64,000 nucleotides of DNA from NCBI RefSeq assembly GCF_000423045.1, contig NZ_AUHF01000007.1, forward strand, positions 62,001-126,000. Reading direction: 5' to 3'. How positions within the stretch are numbered: the first letter of the stretch is position 1; the number at the start of each line of letters is the position of its first letter. The notes below the pieces were generated by a model. That model saw only the letters and a list, made by a program, of their open reading frames with translations, was not told the origin of the DNA and made no database searches. A program made the translations under genes and the position numbers. Shown here piece by piece: positions 52,339 to 59,420 of this stretch. Source of the DNA: Christiangramia portivictoriae DSM 23547 (GTDB lineage: Bacteria > Bacteroidota > Bacteroidia > Flavobacteriales > Flavobacteriaceae).

Positions 52339-53175
52339 ATGGACTTACAATTAGAATCAGAATTATTCTCAAAAGATTTGAAAAATATACAGCTTCAAAA
52401 TGAGGAAATTTTGAAGCAAGCCTATCACTCTATTCAATTATGTCGTACAACCCTTTACAAGTTTAAAAAGAAAATTATTTCTAAAGGTTTTGATTCAATG
52501 GAATCTGAAATCAATTTTTTTAAGATTATTAAGCAAATACCTTTAGTTCAATTGATATATTATTCAGAAATACATTCGTTTGAGATTCAACTGCCAAAGG
52601 GCGATAAAGATGCCCAACTAAAATCGATTAAGAAAAAAATCAACAAGCTCAATCGCTTCTTTTCGTACAATATCGATTTTGGACGTTATGTAAATTCCGG
52701 TACTACCCTTTTCGACAAGGAATACTATACCAGAGATTACCTCGAAACATTCCATATCACAACTTCCAAATTCTATTTTCAAGACCCAGAGTTTTGCACG
52801 CCAAGGGATATGCTGCTTGGCAAATACAAAGCTTATGATTTATTAGTGATTTACTTGAATGAAAAAAAGCATCGTATACGGAAAGGATTGAATGACAAAT
52901 TAAATGGTGTTAAACCATTGGAAAAGCTACGTTGGCCATTTTCAAATACAGATTATGTAGAAATGGTATATGCGCTATGCTCAAAGGGATTGGGTAAACA
53001 GGATAATCAAAGCATAATGCAGGTTTCCAAAAAATTGCAACAGCTGTTCGATATAGAACCAAAAGACATCTACAAAACCTTTCAGGACATAAAAAACCGC
53101 AAGAATAGCAGGACAATTTTTCTTGATGATCTTTCTACCTCGCTACTTATAGAAATGGATAAAAGTGAGGAATAA
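52339..53175 (+). CDS. rteC: RteC-type regulator of ICE excision/transfer
   Basis: The 278-residue protein matches RteC, the CTnDOT protein that activates the excision operon. The visible family blocks are EEILKQAYHSIQLCRTTLYKFK, RYVNSGTTLFDKEYYTRD, LAKY-like LLGKYKAYDLLVIYLNEK and WPFSNTDYVEMVYALCSKG. It has a winged-helix-like DNA-binding C-terminus. I start it at ATG 52339 rather than GTG 52336. It precedes an excisionase-like gene and replication genes, and inverted TACGGT sites lie on both sides. Confidence 0.88.
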   Translation: MDLQLESELFSKDLKNIQLQNEEILKQAYHSIQLCRTTLYKFKKKIISKGFDSMESEINFFKIIKQIPLVQLIYYSEIHSFEIQLPKGDKDAQLKSIKKKINKLNRFFSYNIDFGRYVNSGTTLFDKEYYTRDYLETFHITTSKFYFQDPEFCTPRDMLLGKYKAYDLLVIYLNEKKHRIRKGLNDKLNGVKPLEKLRWPFSNTDYVEMVYALCSKGLGKQDNQSIMQVSKKLQQLFDIEPKDIYKTFQDIKNRKNSRTIFLDDLSTSLLIEMDKSEE

Positions 53176-53529
53176 GAGGCATCTTATTTCTCTTAAAAAA
53201 AGACAGTAGTACGGTTGACCTACGGTTCTATGTTTTTGGAAGAATTCTTTATATAATCTAATGTAGTTTGATACATTATTTCCAATCTAGAACCATTAAA
53301 ACACCACAACATCCATCAAATTCCAAGAAGTTAAATTTTGACCGTAGTACGGTCGTTCTGTCGAATAAAATCCAACAAACCTATTCAAATTTGTAGAACG
53401 AAAGTCAAAATCGAAGATTCACGAACTCATATTTATTAAAATATTAAAGTCCGTGAGCTAAATCAGGTCAGGGACCATCAATTAAAATCTTAAACCCAGA
53501 TAGTCCCTCTCCATTAAAACCGTTCTATT
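53176..53529. repeat. Regulatory intergenic region with TACGGT repeats
   Basis: Motifs TAGTACGGTT (53207-53216), CCTACGGTTC (53219-53228) and the 15-base dyad GACCGTA-G-TACGGTC (53340-53354) lie between rteC and the HTH gene. They share the half-site seen upstream of rteC. No gene was found in these 354 bases. They are candidate RteC or HTH binding sites, or parts of the ICE control region. Confidence 0.5.
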
Positions 53530-53814
53530 ATGCCGACAAGTATTATTACCACAGACGACCTTCGAGAATTCAAAATGGAATTGCTCGAGGACATTAGAGA
53601 ATTACTTACCCGCCAATCCAAAGGGAAACTCAAAAAATACCTCAAATCTTCCGAGGTTATGGATTTGCTTCAGGTAAGCCCTGGCACTTTGCAAAACCTT
53701 CGTATCAATGGTACATTGCCGTACACAAAAGTAGGTGGAATTATCTATTACGATACCGAGGAAATTCAAAAAGTGATGGATGGGAACCGAGTGCATCACG
53801 GTCTAAATTCTTAA
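53530..53814 (+). CDS. Excisionase-like HTH DNA-binding protein
   Basis: The 94-residue protein has an acidic coiled N-terminus (DLREFKMELLEDIRELLTRQ) and a MerR/excisionase-like winged helix (KYLKSSEVMDLLQVSPGTLQ, NLRINGTLPYTKVGGIIYYD). Such proteins follow rteC-type regulators in many Bacteroidota elements and act as excision factors or regulators. The next gene starts 3 bases later, so they form one operon. Confidence 0.88.
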   Translation: MPTSIITTDDLREFKMELLEDIRELLTRQSKGKLKKYLKSSEVMDLLQVSPGTLQNLRINGTLPYTKVGGIIYYDTEEIQKVMDGNRVHHGLNS

Positions 53815-53817
53815 GCT

Positions 53818-54570
53818 ATGAACTATATAAAGCAACTTAATGCGGCTTTTGAGAAATTCTATTTTGATGACCGCCTAAACCCTACCCATATCAGCCTTTA
53901 TATGGCGTTGTTCCAAGAATGGAATAGCAGCCGCTTTGCCAATGAATTTTACGTAAACCGTCGCGATTTGATGCGTGTGGCCAAGATCGGTTCAAAATCG
54001 ACGTACCATCGGTGCGTGACCGACCTCGATTTGTGGGATTATCTTTCCTATTTTCCGTCCAACAATCCTTACAAAGGAAGTAAAATCAAGATGTCCATTA
54101 TAGGGACAACTGATGAACCGGATATGGGACAGTACGATCCCGAATTGGAACAACTTGCGGAACTGTACCATCCCACACGTGAACCGGCAGTGTACCAGCA
54201 CCATCCCAACAACGAACAAGCTGTGTACCCGCACCGTCCCGTGAGTGGACAAGCACTGGTATCTAATATAAACAATAACAAACAGGTAAATAATAATAAA
54301 CAGCCAAAGGGCAGGCAGGTCGTTTTAGATTTTTTTGTTGAAAAAGATTTTAATGCTGATGAAGGAAAAAAATTCTTTGCGCATTATGAAGCTAACGATT
54401 GGAAAACAAGCGATGGAAAAACAATCAGGGATTGGCAGGGCTTAGCCAAAAACTGGATGGATAGGACCGAATTGTTTGCCGAAGAAAACACACCAAAAAA
54501 AGCGGGAGCGTCCCAAAATCGAGACAACCTTAAAACCAGTAAAACCAAGGATTATGGACAACCCCTCTAA
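53818..54570 (+). CDS. DnaD-like replication protein of the ICE
   Basis: The 250-residue protein begins with a winged-helix-like domain (LNPTHISLYMALFQEWNSSRF, VNRRDLMRVAKIGSKSTYHR). A Pro/His-rich linker holds imperfect 11-12 residue repeats (HPTREPAVYQH, HPNNEQAVYPH, RPVSGQA), then a poly-Asn patch, and a C-terminal DnaD-like segment with FAHYEANDWKTSDGK and WQGLAKNWMDR. A DNA-binding loader role beside the DnaC-like ATPase is inferred. Its end overlaps the ATPase start by 17 bases. Confidence 0.7.
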   Translation: MNYIKQLNAAFEKFYFDDRLNPTHISLYMALFQEWNSSRFANEFYVNRRDLMRVAKIGSKSTYHRCVTDLDLWDYLSYFPSNNPYKGSKIKMSIIGTTDEPDMGQYDPELEQLAELYHPTREPAVYQHHPNNEQAVYPHRPVSGQALVSNINNNKQVNNNKQPKGRQVVLDFFVEKDFNADEGKKFFAHYEANDWKTSDGKTIRDWQGLAKNWMDRTELFAEENTPKKAGASQNRDNLKTSKTKDYGQPL

Positions 54571-55216
54571 AATAACCGAAGGCGGAGTGGAATATTCGCT
54601 CGGAAAATTTGATGGCAAAAGTGTACTCTACGATTTCCCAAAAATCCTGATTTACTTGAATGCCAAGGGCAAATTGCTCTTTGGCGAAAAGTTCAGGATT
54701 TACAATGAGGATAAAGATATTTTGTTGAAGCTCTGTTCCTACTTCATCAAGGACAAAGACAACTGTGAAAAATTTGAGATTGACATTGACAAAGGTATTC
54801 TACTTTCTGGTCCTGTAGGTTGTGGTAAAACCAGCCTAATGAAACTTTTAAGACATTTAGTACCGTTGCAACGCCCTTACGAAATGATCCCTTGCCGAAA
54901 TGTGACGTTCAGTTTTAACCATCTTGGTTTTAAGACTATCGAGGATTATGGAAACACGAAATTCTTCTGTTTTGACGATCTGGGTGTAGAACCGTCAGGA
55001 AGGTTTTATGGTAAGGATCTGAATGTGATGGGTGAAGTACTTTTATCGCGGTATGAACTTTACCTCCAAACAAAGCATAAAATCAAAACTCACGCCACTA
55101 CCAACCTAAATGCCGAGGAACTGGAAGAACGCTACGGTAACCGTGTGCGTAGTCGTATGCGAGGGCTGTTTAATTTGATTGCTTTTGATAAAGGAGTTGG
55201 GGATAAGCGCAAGTGA
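54554..55216 (+). CDS. DnaC-like helicase-loader ATPase
   Basis: The 220 residues run from ATG 54554; a longer upstream frame overlaps the DnaD-like gene and is rejected. The AAA+ core has the Walker A GPVGCGKTSLMKLL near residue 89, Walker B FFCFDDLGVEP near 135, and a sensor ATTNLN region. An arginine-finger-like GNRVRSRMRGLFNLI ends it. It resembles DnaC/IstB-type loaders, which place a replicative helicase on DNA. Together with the preceding gene it forms a primosome-like pair. Such genes let the excised ICE replicate. Confidence 0.82.
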   Translation: MDNPSKITEGGVEYSLGKFDGKSVLYDFPKILIYLNAKGKLLFGEKFRIYNEDKDILLKLCSYFIKDKDNCEKFEIDIDKGILLSGPVGCGKTSLMKLLRHLVPLQRPYEMIPCRNVTFSFNHLGFKTIEDYGNTKFFCFDDLGVEPSGRFYGKDLNVMGEVLLSRYELYLQTKHKIKTHATTNLNAEELEERYGNRVRSRMRGLFNLIAFDKGVGDKRK

Positions 55217-55233
55217 ACTTAGAATATGGATTT

Positions 55234-55443
55234 TCAGCAACAACTTTTGTTTTCTTGAATCGGCGGGCAAGCCACAGTTCCGAAAGAACAATACACACAA
55301 CAATCCTCTTCATTTGGTTTTAGAACCGTTTTGCAATTCTCACATTCATAAAAGAATTGACAGGATTCAGTCGGCATTTCTTCTGCTTTTTTGTACCCGC
55401 ATTCAGGGCAGGTAATCGTAGATTTCAATATAGTAGTTTCCAT
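55234..55443 (-). CDS. GDCCVxC-type small metal-site protein
   Basis: The 69-residue protein is rich in Cys. An N-terminal CPECGYKKAEEMP and CENCK pair form a zinc-ribbon-like site, and EDCCVYCSFGTVACPP is the motif that names the family. The family is seen with mercury genes, and the proteins may contain selenocysteine in some lineages; here the residues are plain Cys. It is the last gene of a minus-strand set whose other members are an FAD oxidoreductase, MerTP and ArsR. Confidence 0.85.
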   Translation of the reverse strand: METTILKSTITCPECGYKKAEEMPTESCQFFYECENCKTVLKPNEEDCCVYCSFGTVACPPIQENKSCC

Positions 55444-55452
55444 AAATAATTT

Positions 55453-56799
55453 TCAAAGCATATAGGTTAGGTCAGATGCCATTGTAGGGTACGAAAATAT
55501 CATTGTCTTCAAATCGCTAATGGTCATCTTGGTCTTTATCGCCATTGCAAAAAGATTAATAGTTTCTTCACAATGAGGCCCAATAAGATGTGCGCCCAAA
55601 ATGGTATTGTTATTTTTATCAATGATTGTTTTAAAAGCATATTCATCCACATTCAGGCGTCTCGCATTGAACCAATTATCCACTTTTTCAAAATTGACAT
55701 TGATTTCATATCCCTTTTCTTTGGCTTCATCTTCCAATAAACCAACAGTTGCCATAGTGGGTAAAGTGAAAACCACCGAAGGCATTGGGGGATAACTGAC
55801 TTTTTTCTGGTTTCCTTTGATTATATTTGAAGCCACAACATGTCCTTCCATCACCGCAAGAGGGGTAAGGGGCAAACCTTTAGAATCTGCCGAATCTCCG
55901 GCTGCATAAATATTAGGATTAGAGGTGCTTTGGAGGTAATCGTTGACTGTGATTCCTTTTTTTGAAAAAGAGATGTCTGCTTTTTTCAAATCTAAATCAA
56001 AAATCGCTGGAGGACGACCGGCTGAGTTAAAGACAGATGCTGCCATATAAGTTGACTTTTTTCCATTTGAGTTTCCTGTTACTACATAGTGGTCTTCTTT
56101 CTTTTCAATTTTAGAGACTTCGGTTTTCAAAACCAGTTTGATTCCCAGCTTTCGGGTTGCATCCACAAGATGTTGTACAATGTCCTGATCAAAGTTTTCC
56201 AAGGGATGTTCACCACGATGTAATATGCTTACATCGGCACCAGCACGCGCGGCGATATGAGCAAATTCAAAGGCAATGTAGCCACCTCCAATAAATAAAA
56301 GAGATTCAGGTAGCTTTTTCAGGTTAAGGAAATCTGTACTTGAAAGAGCCAAATTTCCACCTTCAAAATCCAGTACCCGAGGTTTTGCTCCGGTTGCGAT
56401 AACGAATTTATCCGCTTCAATAACTTCATCACCTAACTGTAAGGTATTATTTGATAAAAATTTAGCCGAGGTGTGATAGGTGTCTATGTCCTTATTCTTA
56501 TATCCTTTTTCAATTTTAGGAGGCATGGCATCCACAAAAGATTGTTTAAAAGCCATAATATCTTCCCAATTGATTTTAGGTACTGTATCTATTCCATTTC
56601 CTTTAAGCCTTTGGGCAAATTCGCGTACTTCAGTTGCGCCTATAATCACTTTTTTAGGATCGCAGCCCCTTAGCGCACAGGTTCCACCGTAGGGGAGTTC
56701 ATCGGTAATGCCTACCGTAAGACCTTTGGAGGCACATTTGTTGGCAGTGGTCATACCTGACATACCGGAACCTATTACAAATACATCGTACTTTTTCAT
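55453..56799 (-). CDS. NAD(P)/FAD-dependent oxidoreductase, mercuric-reductase-like
   Basis: The 448-residue flavoprotein has an FAD site (VFVIGSGMSGMTTANKCA), a redox-active disulfide in GGTCALRGCDPKK, and an NAD(P) site (LLFIGGGYIAFEFAHIAARAG). It also has the FAD Asp motif IYAAGDSADS and a dimer domain. It differs from MerA in lacking the N-terminal HMA domain and the C-terminal Cys pair. It has SYPTMASD where glutathione reductases have an HP(T/x)xxE base. It starts right at the stop of the MerTP gene. Mercuric reduction is an inference from context; a detoxifying disulfide reductase is the alternative. Confidence 0.8.
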   Translation of the reverse strand: MKKYDVFVIGSGMSGMTTANKCASKGLTVGITDELPYGGTCALRGCDPKKVIIGATEVREFAQRLKGNGIDTVPKINWEDIMAFKQSFVDAMPPKIEKGYKNKDIDTYHTSAKFLSNNTLQLGDEVIEADKFVIATGAKPRVLDFEGGNLALSSTDFLNLKKLPESLLFIGGGYIAFEFAHIAARAGADVSILHRGEHPLENFDQDIVQHLVDATRKLGIKLVLKTEVSKIEKKEDHYVVTGNSNGKKSTYMAASVFNSAGRPPAIFDLDLKKADISFSKKGITVNDYLQSTSNPNIYAAGDSADSKGLPLTPLAVMEGHVVASNIIKGNQKKVSYPPMPSVVFTLPTMATVGLLEDEAKEKGYEINVNFEKVDNWFNARRLNVDEYAFKTIIDKNNNTILGAHLIGPHCEETINLFAMAIKTKMTISDLKTMIFSYPTMASDLTYML

Positions 56800-57423
56800 C
56801 TACTTCTCTATTTTGTTTTCAGTATCGATTATCTTATAACCTGTTTTATTTATTGCTTCTCGAATGGCAGTTAAATTGGTTTTACTCTTATCATATTCCA
56901 CGACGGTATTAGTCTTTTCGTAACTCGCCTTGACTGACAAAATACCATCCAGGTTATTTATCTCGCTTTCTATGTGAGCTTCACATCCTTCACAGGTCAT
57001 TCCCTCAACTTCAAAAGTGTGCTTTTCGATATTGGATTGAGAGACATATACGATATCCTTGGTGGGTTGTGCATAAAATAGGTTGGAATAGTAAGGGAAA
57101 GCCAACATCAATCCGGCAAATAGTGTTACGATGAACAAAAACTGTTTGGATTGCCAAAACGTAGGTTTTGCATCATCCTCGCAAGCGCAATCAATTTCTT
57201 CCTGAGTTTTCGGCCGTAGTTTCTGGTACCAGGCAAAGACCAAAACAATAATGGTCAGACCGATAAGATAGGGTCTAAGTGGCTCGACCCAGGAAAAGGT
57301 AGATGCGATTCCGCTTGTTCCGGCAATTAGCGCCAATACAGGTGTTATACAACATATTGATGCTGCAACTGCGGTAAAAATGCCGGTATAAGCTGCGGTG
57401 TTTGAAGGTTTATTCGGTACCAT
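56800..57423 (-). CDS. MerTP-type mercury transport fusion protein
   Basis: The 207-residue protein joins a MerT-like membrane part to a MerP-like HMA domain. The first membrane segment has the vicinal Cys pair in AASICCITPVLAL, and two or three further segments follow with an ACxxD-like loop (IDCACEDD). The HMA module carries GMTCEGCEAHIESEIN near residue 145. It is thought to pass Hg(II) inward toward the reductase. It sits between ArsR (12 bases before) and the oxidoreductase, directly adjoining the latter. Confidence 0.85.
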   Translation of the reverse strand: MVPNKPSNTAAYTGIFTAVAASICCITPVLALIAGTSGIASTFSWVEPLRPYLIGLTIIVLVFAWYQKLRPKTQEEIDCACEDDAKPTFWQSKQFLFIVTLFAGLMLAFPYYSNLFYAQPTKDIVYVSQSNIEKHTFEVEGMTCEGCEAHIESEINNLDGILSVKASYEKTNTVVEYDKSKTNLTAIREAINKTGYKIIDTENKIEK

Positions 57424-57435
57424 AATATAAAAATT

Positions 57436-57807
57436 CTAAGCTGTTTTCTTTCTTGTCGAAATTGAATTGAAAATTCCATTCAAAACATTGTCTTCACTCT
57501 TTACCAGCGAATAATATAATGTTTGCCCTTCACGTCTCGATGTAATAATTCCTGCATCCTTCATTTTTCGGATATGCTGGGACACGGCGGGAACACTCAT
57601 TTCAAGAATGTCCGCAATATCGCAAGGACACAGTTCATTTTCTATGTTCAAAAGGAATAGTACTTTAAGTCTTACCTCGCTTCCAGCGAGAGCCAAAATT
57701 TTGCTTATTACCTTAAAGCTGTCCGAAGAATTCTCTATGGTTTCCTTACATCTCGATATTTGCTTCTTGTCTGCTTCGTTCCGTGTACAAGTAATTTCCA
57801 AGCTCAT
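57436..57807 (-). CDS. ArsR/SmtB-family metal-responsive repressor
   Basis: The 123-residue winged-helix repressor starts with a Cys-containing arm (EITCTRNEADKKQIS, then SRC). The HTH has the metal-site-bearing ELCPCDIADILEMSVPAVSQ, followed by KDAGIITSRREGQTLYYSL. Cys in the third helix plus N-terminal Cys resembles the ArsR/CadC binding arrangement. It is the first gene of the mercury-like operon, behind a dyad operator at 57850-57871. Confidence 0.92.
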   Translation of the reverse strand: MSLEITCTRNEADKKQISRCKETIENSSDSFKVISKILALAGSEVRLKVLFLLNIENELCPCDIADILEMSVPAVSQHIRKMKDAGIITSRREGQTLYYSLVKSEDNVLNGIFNSISTRKKTA

Positions 57808-57829
57808 TTTTTTTGATTTAAAGTGGCAA

Positions 57830-57871
57830 CAAATATATCACTATTATATTATTTAAGCAAGTACTTAAATA
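57830..57871 (-). promoter_or_regulatory. Promoter and operator of the arsR operon
   Basis: On the minus strand, TATATTTG (57837-57830) is the -7 box. The perfect inverted repeat TATTTAAG-CAAGTA-CTTAAATA (57850-57871) lies 12 bases upstream of it, covering the -33 region. This is the expected place for ArsR autorepression. Confidence 0.75.
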
Positions 57872-58026
57872 TACTATTGAGTAAATTGTTTTTTATAATG
57901 TGTAAATAATAAACTTAGGTAATCTAACTTTTAAAGGATTTACACAATAAAATCATTTCTGAAACAAACTGTAGTACAATGTCCTTCAAGCTTTTCGTTA
58001 ACTCTAAAAAAATATTTTTCATAATT

Positions 58027-58662
58027 CTATTGATTTTGAATGGATGATAATATCGATAGTGCGATGGGTTTAATATTGTTATCTGAAATATAGCTTGCTT
58101 CATCCCTATTCGACAAAAAGCCCAACTCTATCAAAACAGCAGGACAATAATCTATAGTTTCGCTCAGCACCTGAAAGTTGGCGAACTTCACACCTCTACT
58201 TTCGTAGCCTACTGCTTTACAAAGAGCTCTTTCAATTTGATAGCCTATGAAAACTGACGGTTTCGAGAATTTTCCATGTTTTCTTGAAGCATAAACCTCT
58301 ATTCCTCTCGCATCTGTATTATCAGAGTGATTGCAATGCAAGGACAGAAATAAATCAGCATTTAAGGCTTTAGTCAATTTGGTTCTATCCGATAACGAAA
58401 TAAGCGTATCACTATACCTAGTTAAATAAATATCTAAAGGTTTATCCAAGTCGTCATTAAGTCTTAAAATTTCGTTTGCAATCGACAAAACCACATCCTT
58501 TTCTTGAATGCCATTTATGCCAATTGCTCCAGCATCTTTTCCACCGTGTCCAACATCAATTACAATTCTCTTTTGAACATCGATTTCCTGCCCGAAAATG
58601 AGACACATTTTCATGAGCAAAATCACAAAACTGACGTTTTTGAGGAGATTTTTCATTTCCAA
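58027..58662 (-). CDS. Secreted N-acetylmuramoyl-L-alanine amidase
   Basis: The 211-residue Amidase_3 enzyme cleaves the bond between MurNAc and L-Ala of peptidoglycan. It has a signal peptide (NVSFVILLMKMCLIFGQ). The zinc-site motifs are DVGHGGKDAGA (His), QEKD (Glu), LSLHCNHSD (His) and the catalytic Glu in VLIELGFLSN. It lies at the start of the transfer region in the opposite direction to traE, so it may open the cell wall for the conjugation channel. Confidence 0.93.
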   Translation of the reverse strand: MEMKNLLKNVSFVILLMKMCLIFGQEIDVQKRIVIDVGHGGKDAGAIGINGIQEKDVVLSIANEILRLNDDLDKPLDIYLTRYSDTLISLSDRTKLTKALNADLFLSLHCNHSDNTDARGIEVYASRKHGKFSKPSVFIGYQIERALCKAVGYESRGVKFANFQVLSETIDYCPAVLIELGFLSNRDEASYISDNNIKPIALSILSSIQNQ

Positions 58663-58845
58663 TTTTCAGGTTATTAACAACTTCCCTATAGAAATCCATA
58701 GAATTTGATGTCAAATAATAACATTGAAATTCAAACAATATCAAAGAATATTTTATTCACATTTATTTGATTTTCAGTTATTTACAATCAAATATATGTA
58801 AATTCTAATAATGAAAAATGAACTTAAAATCTAAATTTTTCCGTT

Positions 58846-59133
58846 ATGAAAAAATCACACTATTTAGCGTCCATTCTTTCGCTCTTATCCACTTCCCTTT
58901 TTGCTCAAATTGGTGGCATAGAAAATTCCGTTAACGATGTTGGCGATACCATCAGGACTATCTTTCCGATTTTATTGGGTGTTATCTTCTTGGTTGGCTT
59001 CCTATTTAATGCTGGACATTTCTTCGGCGAAAATGCGGACCTCAAAAAAGGGATAACAAGAATACTAGTCTTTGTACTAATTGCAGGTGCAGTAGTCGGC
59101 ATCTTCACATACTTAATAGGAATCGTAGTTTAA
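58846..59133 (+). CDS. traE: Conjugative transposon protein TraE
   Basis: The 95-residue TraE/DUF4134 protein has a signal-like N-terminus (LSTSLFAQ) and two membrane segments (TIFPILLGVIFLVGFLFNAG and VFVLIAGAVVGIFTYLIGIV). It is a small inner-membrane part of the type IV transfer channel (VirB2-like pilin candidate). TraF starts 2 bases later. Confidence 0.88.
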   Translation: MKKSHYLASILSLLSTSLFAQIGGIENSVNDVGDTIRTIFPILLGVIFLVGFLFNAGHFFGENADLKKGITRILVFVLIAGAVVGIFTYLIGIVV

Positions 59134-59135
59134 AG

Positions 59136-59420
59136 ATGAAGCGGTTCGAAGTCTATAAAAACATTCGGAAACGGGCTGTCATTTTTGGACTGTCCATTTC
59201 CCTGTTAGCCTTGATGATGGTTTCCATTTTGGCTTCGTTGCTCATCATCATTTTCTCTTTCAGCTTTGGGATAATAATAGGAGTATTGGTACTCAATTCT
59301 TTCTTATTTGTGGTGCTGACGAGGATAACACACAATCCACAAATTTTTCAAATGGCAAATGCTTTCCCAAAAATAATGAGTAACAAAAAAACCTCAGGCT
59401 TTGATTATGAACAAGATTAA
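59136..59420 (+). CDS. traF: Conjugative transposon protein TraF
   Basis: The 94-residue DUF4133 protein has an N-terminal basic stretch (MKRFEVYKNIRKRAVIFG) and two membrane segments. It resembles the VirB3-like channel protein that precedes the ATPase. Its 3' end overlaps the TraG start (ATG 59407) by 14 bases, so translation is coupled. Confidence 0.88.
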   Translation: MKRFEVYKNIRKRAVIFGLSISLLALMMVSILASLLIIIFSFSFGIIIGVLVLNSFLFVVLTRITHNPQIFQMANAFPKIMSNKKTSGFDYEQD

